From Henckelia pumila (lineage: Eukaryota > Streptophyta > Magnoliopsida > Lamiales > Gesneriaceae), in contig NC_133121.1 of assembly GCF_033568475.1 (NCBI RefSeq), positions 131,844,375 to 131,908,374 of the forward strand: 64,000 nt of DNA, read 5' to 3'. Shown here piece after piece: positions 34,285 through 45,625 of the stretch. The position numbers and the translations under genes are program-made. Position 1 is the stretch's first letter, and each line of letters starts with the position of its first letter. Below the pieces are notes generated by a model. That model was not told the DNA's origin and searched no databases. It was given only the letters and a program-made list of their open reading frames with translations.

Positions 34285-34710
34285 ATGAATGCTCCTGATC
34301 GTTACGAGCGCTTTGTTGTTCCTGAAGGCATCTCAAAGTAATCTACTGTCTACCTCTGAATGAGTCTCAATATATTCACATTGATTTATGTGTTTCCTTG
34401 CGGAGTTTTATAACCGTTTTATTTTTCAAATTTTAAATAGGGTTTCGTACGAAAGGGACACGAAAATCGTCAATGTAGCATCGTTTACCATCGAGCGAGA
34501 GGACCACACCGTTGGAAACATCCTCCGCATGTAATAGAATTTGGCCCTCTTTTCTGTAATTGAATATTTGTTAAGCTTTACTAAAAACCCTAGTTTGAAG
34601 GCTCTGGTTTTTCGTGCGAGATACAACTCAGACAGCTGCACAGGGATGAAAATGTACTTTTTGCCGGCTACAAGTTGCCTCATCCCCTCCAATACAAAAT
34701 CATTGTCAGG
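34285..34710 (+). pseudogene. NRPB11: NRPB11 (RNA polymerase II subunit 11), last exon missing
   Basis: RPB11 pairs with RPB3 in the assembly platform of nuclear RNA polymerase II. Exon 1 (34285-34337) encodes MNAPDRYERFVVPEGIS. Exon 2 (34441-34530) encodes [20 protein letters not shown] and the DHTVGNILR motif typical of the alpha-like dimerisation domain. Exon 3 (34632-34710) encodes [20 protein letters not shown] and YKIIVR. Lengths 53, 90 and 79 keep the frame (74 codons) with GT-AG borders. The family is about 116 residues; the final exon of about 40 residues is not found downstream before the RIQ-like gene at 34964. One splice joint gives Ile where Met is usual. No stop lies in the exons, so loss of the last exon may be recent, or the exon may lie elsewhere. 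Confidence 0.82.
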
Positions 34711-35067
34711 GTGTGTGCTTATATTGTTTTGGATTTTCTGTTCATTGTTCTTGCGATCGTTGTAGAAAGAAGTGATTTATGAGCGGCATCTGGCAATAAT
34801 GGTATTTTCGGTTATTACAGTTGGTGTAATTGGTTAAAATGGCTGTCAATGAGTGTTGCCCTGGCCCTGTAAATGGGAGGCTAGGGAGGTATATTAGCAA
34901 ATTTCCTACTCCAGTTAATGTGAATTGATTTTAGAATACAAGCATTCAACTTAATGGTGACTTAATGGCTACGGCGGCCAGTGCCACCACCAATTACCTG
35001 GACACCTCGCCCAATTGACGCTTGTCCTCCTCCCCTAGCTAATTCCGCCCCAAGATCATATATAGTT

Positions 35068-35121
35068 ATGTCTTCCAAACGAAAGGTAATTTTTTTTAAT
35101 AATCCTTAATTAGCTTTCTTG

Positions 35122-35182
<61 letters not shown>

Positions 35183-35669
35183 CGTGAATGAGTTTTAATT
35201 GTGGTTATTTTGTATATATATATCAACATATCAGGTGAATAAGTATGATTCCGGGTGGAAGAAGGACTGGTACGGGCCAGGCTTATTCTACAAGGGAAGC
35301 GAGGAGCTGGAAGTGGATGTTTTCAAGAAGATCGAGAAGCGAAAAATGCTGAGCAATGTAGAGAAAGCGGGCCTGCTCTCCAAAGCGGAGGAGTTCGGAG
35401 TCACCCTCTCCACCATCGAGAAGCTCAGCATTATGTCCAAGGCCGAGGACCTGGGCCTGCTCAGCCTGCTCGAGAAGACTGCCGACACCTCGCCTTCCAT
35501 CCTCGCCTCCGCCGCCCTGCCCTTGCTCGTCGCCGCCATCGTCGTCATCCCCTACGACTCGGTGGCCCTCGTGGCGGCGCAAGTGGTGATTGCCGGGGCG
35601 CTTGCTGTCGGGGGTGTGAGATTGTTTATTGGATCCATTCTTGTAGGGGGATTGCAAGAGGCCGATTGA
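35068..35669 (+). CDS. RIQ-like DUF1118 thylakoid protein, N-terminus uncertain
   Basis: Exon 2 (35235-35669) encodes YDSGWKKDWYGPGLFYKGSE, the repeated (V/S)EKAGLLSKAEEFG helix motif and two hydrophobic segments (LASAALPLLVAAIVVIP and VVIAGALAVGGVRLFIGSI), ending GGLQEAD. This matches the DUF1118 family including Arabidopsis RIQ1 and RIQ2, grana-enriched thylakoid proteins that affect LHCII organisation and non-photochemical quenching. Exon 1 is taken from ATG 35068 (MSSKRK) to the donor at 35086, in phase. A chloroplast protein should carry a transit peptide. The sequence before 35068 is open in frame back to about 34960 but has no ATG, while a good start (MATAASATT at 34964) is in another frame. 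The gene is either frameshifted in exon 1 or has lost targeting. Confidence 0.7.
35127..35178. repeat. (TA)n microsatellite in the RIQ-like intron
   Basis: About 26 TA units lie in the single intron of the RIQ-like gene (35086-35234). Confidence 0.9.
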
Positions 35670-36309
35670 TTTGAATCACAATATCAACTTCATTTTTATT
35701 TTTATATATTAGTTACATTAAAATTCAAGGCTATTGAGTGTATATATCTTTGAAATATTAGTGCCTAATTTGTTTCTGATATGTTCATTTTAAGACCAAT
35801 GTTTTTTGCATTCTATGTAGTATACATGTTTGGCTTAGCACGTAATGTGCTAGTATACGAATTTATCTTTTTGTGAATTAATTAATTTGAATTTCTGATG
35901 TTTCAAATAATAGAATGAATTTTTAAAAAATCACAACAAAACTATTAGAATTATTATTGCATAAGGGAGAATAGTTTATCAATTTTGGAAAATCATCTAA
36001 TTTTTAAGTCCTTCCGTAACTACTCATTTGTAAGATTCCGTGGACACTATTAAATTTGAGGATATGAAGATTTAATTTATCACCAATGCATGTTTCCTCT
36101 CAATATTGATCAAAATGCAAGACATAATTTGGTACACTTAATAACTAAATGATAAATAATTTATCTTTTTCATCTCATGTTTTTAAAATTGAACTATGTA
36201 TCATTTTAATTTAATGTAACATGATACATTTTTTAAAAGCATATGATAACTACTGTCATAAATATTTATACATTGGACTATGAATCCGTCTGATACTACA
36301 AAAGACATA

Positions 36310-36470
36310 ATTGCCCTTCATATATAAAAGCGCTTTTAAACCCTGAACCCGTCTAATTCTACCCTAGATTTACTCGGCGGCTTGATTCTCTGTACATTGG
36401 GCGGCTGGAGCTCTCTCCATCGATTTCTGAAGAAGTGTTCGTGCGAAGATGTTCACTGGGGTGAGATTTA
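36310..36470 (+). other. Possible 5' end of an unidentified gene
   Basis: A GC-richer stretch resembles a plant leader (AAACCCTGAACCC, TACCCTAG, CATTGGGCGGCTGG). It ends in ATG TTC ACT GG followed by GTGAGATT, a good donor, at 36449-36465. Only MFTG would be encoded before the intron. No later exon is identified in 36480-38970, which is AT-rich and otherwise empty apart from a diverged repeat near 38520-38640. The identity is unknown. Confidence 0.3.
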
Positions 36471-39309
36471 CGACGCCAATTTCTTGATTTGCGTTTTGAA
36501 GGGATTTAGCTTGGCACTTATTTGTGTTTTTTTGTGAATCTGTTGAAGGGATTTTGCTTCAATCATGCAGCGCGAGTTGTAGAATTTAACAGCGTTCTCG
36601 ATCACAATACATGTTTGTTCCGCTAATTTTCTTCTTATTTTTCAACTTGTTTGCATTTTGAAATATTATTTGTGTCGTTTTGCATCTATGTGCATCTGGA
36701 TTGCCTAATCTGTTTGATGCTTTGTCTATGTGATTTGGTTGTCGAAGAATAACTTTTTATATGTTTTTTAATGCTACTGATTGAGAAATAGATTTGATAT
36801 TATTTTTTTCTCATTTTGAATGTGGAAAAAGATTCTTTTACAGAGAGCTTTTTGGTTGATTGTTCACGAGATGTTTTAATATTGATTGGATCTGTCAAAA
36901 CTTTGGCCATTGAATTTCTCCTCTTTTTTGGCCTTTGGCCAAGCATATGGGATGGGACGAACCACTTGGCCTTTTTCCAACATAAAACTATAGATGTCCC
37001 AATTTTTACAAGCTTGAGTTTGGGAGTTAGTGGAATTCTAATATGATCAGAACAGAAGGTTTATAAGTTATAACTCCTGCGAGCTCAACTGTTTTTATAT
37101 TGGGTTCAATCGGTTCGTGGATCTTAGTTAATGGCTTGTTGCATCGTGCGCACGACCAACATTTATACACCTTGAAACTCCCTTGAGCCTTTCCAACACA
37201 ACCTGCTACTAATTCCTTTGATCTGGCCTAAGATTTGTATCGGCTACCATGTAGAATTATGGGGTAGATGATCTATTCTATGCATATTTCGAAGTTTGAG
37301 AGAGTGATGGGGTCTAAAGATTCTGAAGCTTTTACATGATGAATCCAGATGGCAATGGAGGTCCAGAGCTCACATTTATTTGCTTTTAGAGTTTGAGATT
37401 TTCTTCAGTATCTGATCGTTTTCTTTCGTGTCTGATCTTGAGCTGTGCGAAGTTTTTTATTTTTATCTAGTTTAATTATATCATTTTGAGCTTAAGTTTA
37501 CTGGTTAGAACTAGTTTTTGTGAAGAAAATGGAGGCAGTCCCAGATACTCCATGTAGTTTGGGTTAATCTTGGGGCATTCTGAAATTTTTTTGAGCTTAA
37601 GTGCATTTGAGTGAAATTTGAATGTTTAAAAAATTTTGTGCAATACAAATTGGTTTATTAACATCTTATCCTCACTTTTTATTTATAGCAATTGTTTGGT
37701 ACTACATTTTGTTATGTACTAGTTGATTTTCTATATTTTCGTACAATTTAATTATCGTTTTTATTATTTATGTTCGTTTTTTCGATCACTACTACTATTA
37801 TTATGAAGGTCAACGATGATGATATTTTAATTATTTTTTAAAGAGAAAAATATTTTTAAAAATATTTTAGGGTTTTAGATCTTGCATTTAATTATTGCAA
37901 ATCGTATAATAATTTTTTTTAAAAAAATCTAAATTTAATTATTACATTTATGCAGTTGCAAGATCTTAAATAACAATGAAAAATAAAGTTTATTGTAGTG
38001 GAGTTAATTTTGTCATTACAATTAAATATATAAATTTAGTCACTTTTTTTAAAATCATACCAAAAATTCAATATAGTATCATACCATTTTACTTATCTTT
38101 AGTTTATCCTTATATTATATATCCTATATTTATCCTATTTTATATGCCTAAATATATAATCAATCTCAGACAGTATCTTAGGTAGTATGGAGATTTTTTT
38201 CACAAATTTGTGAATAAAATCTTCATAATCACTTATTTTTAGAGGTTGCAAACACTACCTTAATGTGTTATATTTGAGTTAATTGTTGAGTGAACTAACA
38301 ATATATACTCAATTAATGTCTCTGTAATTTGGATGAAGTTGTGTTTGGGTTGAGATGAAATAATTGTCCAAGCAAATATGTATCTTAAAACAACTTTTAA
38401 AATTTATAAAATTTTTATGAAAGCTATTTTTATAAAAACATTTTAGAAATGTGTCCAAACATAACTTAAATTTCTAACAACAATATAACACTTCATTTCC
38501 TTTTTAGCTTCTTTAAGGATGACAATGAGTCGGATTTAAACTTGATGTCACATTCAATTTGCCACGACGCGTAGGTCTAGACCCGACTAACTGATTAAGC
38601 GGAGCCAAACCCAAGATACACCCCGTCATATATATAAATAATACATATATATGTATATATAAATATAATTATATATATATATATATAATATTAATACTAT
38701 ATGATTATATTTTACACTAAGTAAATCATATTTTATCCATAAATATAATTTGAGTTTATAATTTTGTTTATTGAAAATGCCTTAAAAAAACCTGCAATGG
38801 CGATGCTATGATCAGTTTATTGTTATTGTGCTATAATTAAACTCGAGTTCCAACTGGAAAACCTATTTTTATGCTAATGCCCATTTCCACCTTGGAAGCC
38901 CACCTATCCCACGATCCACTACATTTTAATTTTTTTTTATCAACTACATTTTAATTTTTTGAACACGCCTTTTCCCTTCTCCGAACTCCGCATCTCTCCT
39001 TCTACGACTGCCACCTCCGTCGCGAGCGGCTGCTTTGTTTCGAACTAACTCTGCTTTCAATTTTGAGCCCTATAATCCGTTTCTTTCCGATTTTTTTTTG
39101 TTGTTGTTGTTGGTTTTATGCATGAGTTCTTTGTTTCCAATTACTTTACTTTTGGTGATTTAATCAATCCATTTGTCTTCCTTGATTATAACTTTGCATT
39201 TGTTTCTCGCTTACCCATGGTTTGAGTCAGGAATTCTTCAACTATTAGTTGATTTTTTGGAGTTTTCCACAATTCTACTACAAGAAGCTTAAGCACATTA
39301 ATCAAGGAG

Positions 39310-39906
39310 ATGAGAAGAAGAACAAGAAGAAAAGTTGGGGTTTACAAATTGAAAATTGTAGTAAAATACTTGTGTATGTTGGGTTTTTCCTTGTTCATCA
39401 TCGCACAAATTTTGTCTCAACTTCAACTCACAACTTTAGAAAATACCATTTCTTGGCCCGAATTCAGATCCTCAAAGCGCGACGATGCAAAAATTGGTGA
39501 ATTGGGTGAAGCAGTGATCAACATGTTACCCGAAGATTTGGCTTTCACTCTGTTTCTACCTTCGGAGAGAGCATTGGAGCGTGATTTGAGATTGATGGGA
39601 GAAAATGCGAACCAATCATTCGCAATACTCACACGAGTGCTGGGGTTCTCAGCCGTGCCCAAATGGATTCGGGCCGCGGATTTGGAGGTGGGGAAGGAGT
39701 TGATATGCGATTCTGTATCGGGATTTCGTTTGTACATCACCAAAGATTCGAATCAAACAGTATTCGTAAGCGGAGTGGCATCGGAGCTGGTGGATTTGAG
39801 CGTGGGCAAATATAGCAACACTTTAGTCCATGTCATGGATGGAATTGTTATGGACTCGGAATTTGAAGAATCCATGCGGCCTGAGATTGATCAATCAGAA
39901 ATATAA
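39310..39906 (+). CDS. FAS1 (fasciclin-like) domain protein, copy 1, intact
   Basis: A single-exon ORF of 198 residues. A basic N-terminus (MRRRTRRKVGVYKLK) precedes a hydrophobic segment at about residues 16-36 (YLCMLGFSLFIIAQI), a likely signal anchor. The rest is one short FAS1 domain: INMLPEDLAFTLFLPSERAL (the H1-type motif), RVLGFSAVPKWI, ELICDSVSGFRLYI, then NTLVHVMDGIVMDSEF (the H2-type motif with the typical hydrophobic pattern). FAS1 proteins are extracytoplasmic adhesion-type proteins; the role of this small subclass is not known to me. The start is chosen as the first ATG giving the anchor. A leader from about 38985 is shared with the other copies, implying transcription signals were copied too. 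Confidence 0.85.
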   Translation: MRRRTRRKVGVYKLKIVVKYLCMLGFSLFIIAQILSQLQLTTLENTISWPEFRSSKRDDAKIGELGEAVINMLPEDLAFTLFLPSERALERDLRLMGENANQSFAILTRVLGFSAVPKWIRAADLEVGKELICDSVSGFRLYITKDSNQTVFVSGVASELVDLSVGKYSNTLVHVMDGIVMDSEFEESMRPEIDQSEI

Positions 39907-40380
39907 TAAATTTTGATAATTTTATGTTAATTTAAAGTATGATAAGACATTGATTGATTTTAGTTTTCGCATGGCGCAATAAAATCTTGACGCATGACAA
40001 AAATATATTATGATGAAAAAAAAATTAGAAATAACAATTTATAATTATTTTAAAATATCTTCATCTAAAAATATATATATACAAAATCAGTCGTTCCCGA
40101 TTTTATCAAATGTCAGAAGTATACGAAGTATTGATCAAGTTTCATGACATGAATCCTAAGAAGCCAAAACCTCGTAAATGATTTTTTTTTTCCAGCGACA
40201 TACTAACCACATCCGTTATGAAATTCCAATTACAACCACACTGAGTTATGGTTTTTGATCAATGTCTTTTCAATTTCACTCGGTCGTTCGTTAACAACTT
40301 TCAAATAATTTTGTTATTATACATTCAAGTTATGAACAAATATAATATAAAATGATTAAAAATTAGTTTTTTTATACAAA

Positions 40381-40459
40381 TGGGGAGGGATGGACTCGAA
40401 CTCGAGTATCCATCAATTGGCGGACTGGTAAAACCAATTGAGCTATAAGTTTGCCTCGT
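40381..40459 (-). other. tRNA-like sequence, copy 1
   Basis: The minus strand has a box A match (TAGCTCAATTGG) and, 40 bp later, a box B-like AGTTCGAGTCC before CATCCCTCCCCA. Acceptor and T-stem pairing is poor and the anticodon loop lacks the usual T33, so it is a tRNA pseudogene or SINE-like relic rather than a working tRNA gene. It follows the FAS1 gene at the same distance in all three copies. Confidence 0.4.
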
Positions 40460-40544
40460 TTAAAAATTAGTTATAATAAATGTTTTATAAGTATCTGCAT
40501 ACCGATTTATATTCTCGAAAGCTATTGTAAATAAGACCATCTTC

Positions 40545-41030
40545 AACCATAAACATCATTTTGATACAAGTTTTGCAATAAAATAGTGCAACTTCTGCAC
40601 CAAATACAACATCTATCTCCAACTCATTCACACCAAATCTTACACCAAAAAAAATATTCTTGGAATATTTCTTTTATTTTACATATATTAATTATTATTA
40701 ATTATTATTGTTATTCAATATATTTACAAATTATAAAGTTAAGATTTATATTAATAAAATTTTTTATCGTTAATAAATATAAATAATAAAATTTAAGTTT
40801 ATGATTATATTATTATTATTATTATATAAATTAAATTATAGATAATACAAATTAATATATGAAAATTAGTAAATGATTATACATTAATAATAAAATATTT
40901 ATTGATTAAATTAAATTAAATTAATAATAAAATATTCATTGATTATATTAAATGATTATAAATTATTTTTTTTTAATATTTAGCTATTAAAATGATACAA
41001 AAAATTTAATTAATATTCATATTGTACAAT
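40545..41030. mobile_element. Tourist-like MITE after FAS1 copy 1
   Basis: It begins GACCATCTTCAACC after TAA and contains the arm shared with 15375-15508 (ATATTCTTGGAATATT), then AT-rich filler. The right end is not sharp. A truncated relative follows copy 2 (45569-45625) and none follows copy 3. Confidence 0.45.
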
Positions 41031-43588
41031 CGCGTACTCCTCACTTCCACTCGGAGCTTCAACTTTGAAAGTTCTGACTATCACAATTCACAACCACATG
41101 GGCCACCAGCTCCGAAGATGACATTTTGGTTTCTATCACCTATCTATATATATATATATATACAATTACAAGTTCTGGACAAAGATAATCCTATTAAATA
41201 TTAGTTATATGCCAATGTTTATAAACATATGCATATCGTTTTACAACCCCTAAAGCAATACTTGTAAATTAAAATGCGAGAAAGAACCGACCATTTTTCC
41301 TACACACTGTAGTACCTCGTGCCTTCTCAACATTTCATAAATTTTATTTTATATCTTAAAGCCTACAAAAAAAAATTAGGAAAAATATTTTTTTTGGTTC
41401 ATTAACTTGTACATGTTTAGGTTTTCGTCCATTAATTTTTTAAAATTTGGTTTTTGTACAGTAACTTTAAAATTTCAGTGATTTTGGTCTAACTGCACAT
41501 GTGTCAGTTAGATATTGACATGCGTCAGCATTTTTTGGGTGACGTAACAGATGCTTTAATTTTAAGGACGCTATGTGCGTAAAATGATTGATAGAAAAAC
41601 TAAAAATTGGACGAAGGACGTTAATAGTTTATTGCAATAAACAAAGTGACGTGCACTAGTCTAATAACCAAATCTTCAAGGAAATTAGAGGATTAGAACT
41701 CGTCTACTGGTTTTTGGTTTCTCCCTCCCCATCATCATCTCCAACAAGCATAGGGATGTCAATGGGACGGGGCGAGGACGGAGATGTCTTCTCCATCCTC
41801 ATCTTCGAATTCAAACCATGTCTCCATCCCTGCCCCAATCTCCATTATTTTTAATCGGGGATTCCCTGTCCCCATACCCGAACATATATATATATATATA
41901 TTAATCATTTTTTTTCTAAATTTGATCTGTGACCTATTTTGTGTAATCACGTACTTCTCACTTCCACTCAGAGCTTCAACTTTGACGGTTCCGACTATCA
42001 CAATCGCATGGACCACCGGCTCCAAAGTTGATATTTCAGTTTCTGTCAGTCCTTGGTAAAACGCCTATATATATATAATATAGGTTATATGCAAATAAGT
42101 TTATAAATAGATGCATATCGTTTTACAACCCCTGAAACTCTTGTAAATTAAAATTACAGAAAGAACCGACCATTTTTCCGCACACTGCATTACCTCGTGC
42201 CTTCCCAACATTATATAAGAGTCGATTGTGTATCTTAAAGCCAACAAAAGGAATAAATTTTAGTACAAACATGCATGTTTTTACTAATATATTAATAGTA
42301 ATTATGTTATCTTACTATTATGTCAAAATGAGATAATAAAGTTGTGTTTGGGAGAAATTCTAGGAAGTAATTCTCATCTTTTTTAACAAAATTTTGAAAT
42401 TTGTGAAAGAAAAGCTGAAAAGTAATTATCAAAATGCTATCCCCAAACACTACTTAAATCTCTTGTCTCTGGATTTTGCACGTGCCACTACTCGAATAAA
42501 TTCGAGAATTAAATTCAAAGATGTCGTAGTCCTTCCCGATATATCATCATGCTAAGCCTTGGCCTCTGGAAAATTTTTATATAAATAATAAAGATTGTGG
42601 TAAATATCATTGATGCTGAAAAAATAAGGTCTGATCCAATTGTGGACGCTAATGCCCAAGATTATGTGTATTGTATCCAAAGTTGCGACAAATGAACATT
42701 TACCTCCCTTCCCTTGATCTCATATATGAGAGAGATATCGGCTTATATCAAAGTAAAATGACGCCACATCATCCCCAGATTTGCTAAAATAATCTTGCAA
42801 TTATCTAAATAACATGTCATGTCAACAACAAATTACTCAGAAATGAGTTATGCATGCAACACACTTGTACATCAATGCATACAAAGTATTATCATTACCT
42901 ATCCCCTTCCAATACAATTAAGCGATACATAGCTGAGTTTTTCCCAAGAAATTAAACCACCTGTAAAAAGCATAATTAATATTTTTGAAAATTAATTAAA
43001 GTATTTTCAAAGTACATGGAACACCCGCAAGCTGGAATGGGATGCCACAACATGGTGATACATTTGTCTACCATCGAAGCTTTGTACATAGCGTTTACAG
43101 AGGATGCTATATATGCGCGTAAAAGGATTGATACAAAAACTAGAAACTAGACGAAGGAAATTAGTAGTTTATTGCAATAAACAATGTGGCGTGCACTAGT
43201 CTAATCACCAAACCTTCAAGGAAATTAAAAGATTAGAACTCGTCTGTTAGACATTTGGTTCCTCCCACCCCATCATCATCTCCAACACACATATGGATGA
43301 CAATGAGACGGGGCGGGGGCAGGGATGTCTTTCTCATCCTCATTTCCGAATTCAAACACTGTCCTCATTCCCGTCCCGATCCTCGTTATTTCTAATAGGA
43401 GATTCCCGTCCCCATACCTGGATATATATTATTAATCATTTTTATTATAAAAAATATATTTAATATTAGTAAATTTATTATATAAGAATATAAAAATTAT
43501 TAATCAATGTCAAGATTAAAAATATACATAGCATATTTTGGGTAAAATTTTTTATTATAATTTACTAAAATATTCTTTTACCACCCCT
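41030..43588. repeat. Mosaic of diverged local duplications
   Basis: ACTTCCACTC...GAGCTTCAACTTTGA at 41042 recurs at 41957. GTTTATTGCAATAAACAA with GTGCACTAGTCTAAT at about 41627 recurs at 43168. The GACGGGGCG...CCCCATACC blocks at 41765-41880 and 43306-43420 are a second pair. No gene is supported. The 41390-41530 stretch (GTTTTCGTCCATTAA) looks like another old repeat. Confidence 0.55.
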
Positions 43589-44032
43589 TATAACCTCAAC
43601 CAAGAACATGATAATTGTGACATGAATCCTTGCCCATAATTAGAGAAGAATTTTATTAGGTAACTCTGATTTAAATCTTTAACATCTCCTCTAGGCCCCG
43701 TTCCACTTTGGGTTGGACCTGACTTAATTGAGATTTTATTTATTGGTGTTGGGCTTTAAACCAACAACATAACCTAACCTATTTGTTGCCCTAGCCGACT
43801 TCATCTTTACTATCAACCAATTCAGAGGTACGAAAATGAGAGATTTTATTTAGTTTTCTACGAAATCAAACGGGGATCTCCTTCTACGACTTCCGCCTCC
43901 GTCGCCAGCAGAGCTGTTTTGTTTCCAACTAATTCTGCTTCCATCCGTGTAATCCGTTTCTTTTCGGTTTTGTTTTTGGTTTTGTTGCAACATGACTTCT
44001 TTGTTTCCAATTACTTTACTTCTGGTGATTTA

Positions 44033-44229
44033 GGGCCCGTTTGGTTTCAAAAGCTAGGTCAAAAAAACACTTTTTTAAGTGCTTTTCATTTAATAAAGTG
44101 TTTGGTTGACCAAAAAAGTGCTTAAATAAGCACTTTTTTAAGTCAAAATTAAAGATTTTTCAAAAGCCAAAAATTATAGCTTAAAAAAGTGTTTTTTTAA
44201 AAAAAATGTCTGCCAAATCCAAACGGACC
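44033..44229. mobile_element. PIF/Harbinger-like MITE with a documented empty site
   Basis: The ends GGGCCCGTTTGG and CCAAACGGACC are inverted. TTA is duplicated at 44030-44032 and 44230-44232. The paralogous leaders at 39157-39172 and 59193-59208 read GATT(T/A)ATCAATCCA without interruption, giving the pre-insertion state within this window. Confidence 0.88.
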
Positions 44230-44354
44230 TTAATCAATCCATTTGTCTTTCTCGCTTACCCATGGTTTGTGTCAGGAATTCTTCAACTATTAGTTGATTT
44301 TTTGGAGTTTTCCACAATTCTACTACAAGAAGCTTAAACAAATTAATCAAGGAA

Positions 44355-44955
44355 ATGAGAAGAAGAACAAGAAGAAAAGTTGGGGTTTACAAATTGAAAA
44401 TTGTAGTAAAATACTTGTGTATGTTGGGTTTTTCCTTGTTCATCATCGCACAAATTTTGTCTCAACTTCAACTCACAACTTCAGAAAAATACCATTTCTT
44501 GGCCCGAATTGAGATCCTCAAAGCGTGACGATGCAAAATTTGGTGAATTGGGTGAAGCAATGATCAACATGTTACCCGAAGATTTGGCTTTCACTCTGTT
44601 TCTACCTTCGGAGAGAGCATTGGAGCGTGATTTGAGATTGATGGGAGAAAATGCAAACCAATCATTCGCAATACTCACACGAGTGCTGGGGTTCTTAGTC
44701 GTGCCCAGATGGATTCGGGTTGCGGATTTGGAGGTGGGGAAGGAGTTGATATGCGATTCTGTATCGGGATTTCGTTTGTACATCACCAAGGATTCGAATC
44801 AAACAGTGTTTGTAAGGGGAGTGGCATCGGAGCTGGTGGATTTGAGCATGGGCAAATATAGCAACACTTTGGTCCATGTTATGTATGGAGTTGTTATGGA
44901 CTCGGAATTTGCAGAATCCATGCGGCCTGAGATTTTGATATATAATAAATTTTGA
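44355..44955 (+). pseudogene. FAS1 domain gene, copy 2, frameshifted
   Basis: The same gene as copy 1, but the A run after CTTCAG (near 44484) has one extra A. The anchor-bearing frame ends shortly after. The FAS1 domain stays open from ATG 44509 (MRSSKRDDAKFGELG) to 44955, giving 148 residues without the N-terminal anchor. The H2-type region reads HVMYGVVMDSEF; Asp to Tyr is a further change. The C-terminus differs (RPEILIYNKF) because of a small deletion. Either a pseudogene or an internally started, unanchored protein. Confidence 0.8.
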
Positions 44956-45408
44956 TAATTTTATGTCAATTTAAAGTCGACATTGATTGATTTTGGTCTC
45001 CGCATGGCGCAACAGGGTCCTAACACGTGACAAAAACACATTAAGATGAAAAAAAATATTAGAAATAAAAAAATTATAATTATTTTAAAATAACTTCATC
45101 TAAACAAATATATTTACAAAATCAGTCGTCTCCGATTTTATCAAATGTCAGAACTATACGAAGAATCGATCAAGTTTCATGACATGAATCCTAAGAAGCC
45201 AAAACCTCGTAAATGATTTTATTTTGTCTAGCGAAATACTAATCACATCCGTTTTGAAATTCCAATTACAACCACACTGAGTTATGGTTTCGGATCAATG
45301 TCTTTTCAATTTCACTCGGTTGTTTGTGAACAACTTACAAATAATTTTGTTATATATTCAAGTTATGAACAAATATAAAATGATTAAAAATTTGTTTTTT
45401 TATACAAA

Positions 45409-45486
45409 TGGGGAGGGGTGGACTCGAACTCGAGTATCCGTCAATTGGCGGACTGGTAAAACCAATTGAGCTATAAGTTTGCCCCA
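45409..45486 (-). other. tRNA-like sequence, copy 2
   Basis: Almost the same as the copy at 40381: box A TAGCTCAATTGG and box B-like AGTTCGAGTCC on the minus strand, with ACCCCTCCCCA at the end and GGGGCAAAC at the start. Only about four of the seven acceptor pairs could form. Confidence 0.4.
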
Positions 45487-45625
45487 TTTAAAAATTAGTT
45501 ATAATAATTGTTTTATAAGTATCTGCATACCGATTTATATTCCCGAAAGCTATTGTAGATAAGACCATCTCCAACCATAAACATCATTTTGGTGCAAGTT
45601 TTGCTTTAAAATAGTGCAACTTCTG

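Larger units (their letters stand above)
43589..45573 (+). repeat. Segmental duplication, copy with FAS1 copy 2
   Basis: From CCTCAACCAAGAACATGATA onward this segment matches 58759-60533 closely through leader, FAS1 gene, 3' flank and tRNA-like sequence. The main difference is a 197-bp MITE at 44033 here. FAS1 copy 1 aligns only from its leader onward and is more diverged. Confidence 0.85.

Noticed and set aside
35255-35674. Second long plus-strand ORF over the RIQ-like exon
   Set aside because: It is an out-of-frame reading of a GC-rich exon; the DUF1118 motifs lie in the other frame.
36449-36465. MFTG start read as riboflavin synthase
   Set aside because: Four residues before an intron are not enough; no later exon of that enzyme was found.
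40381-40459. A working tRNA gene
   Set aside because: Acceptor and T stems do not pair and the anticodon loop is abnormal.
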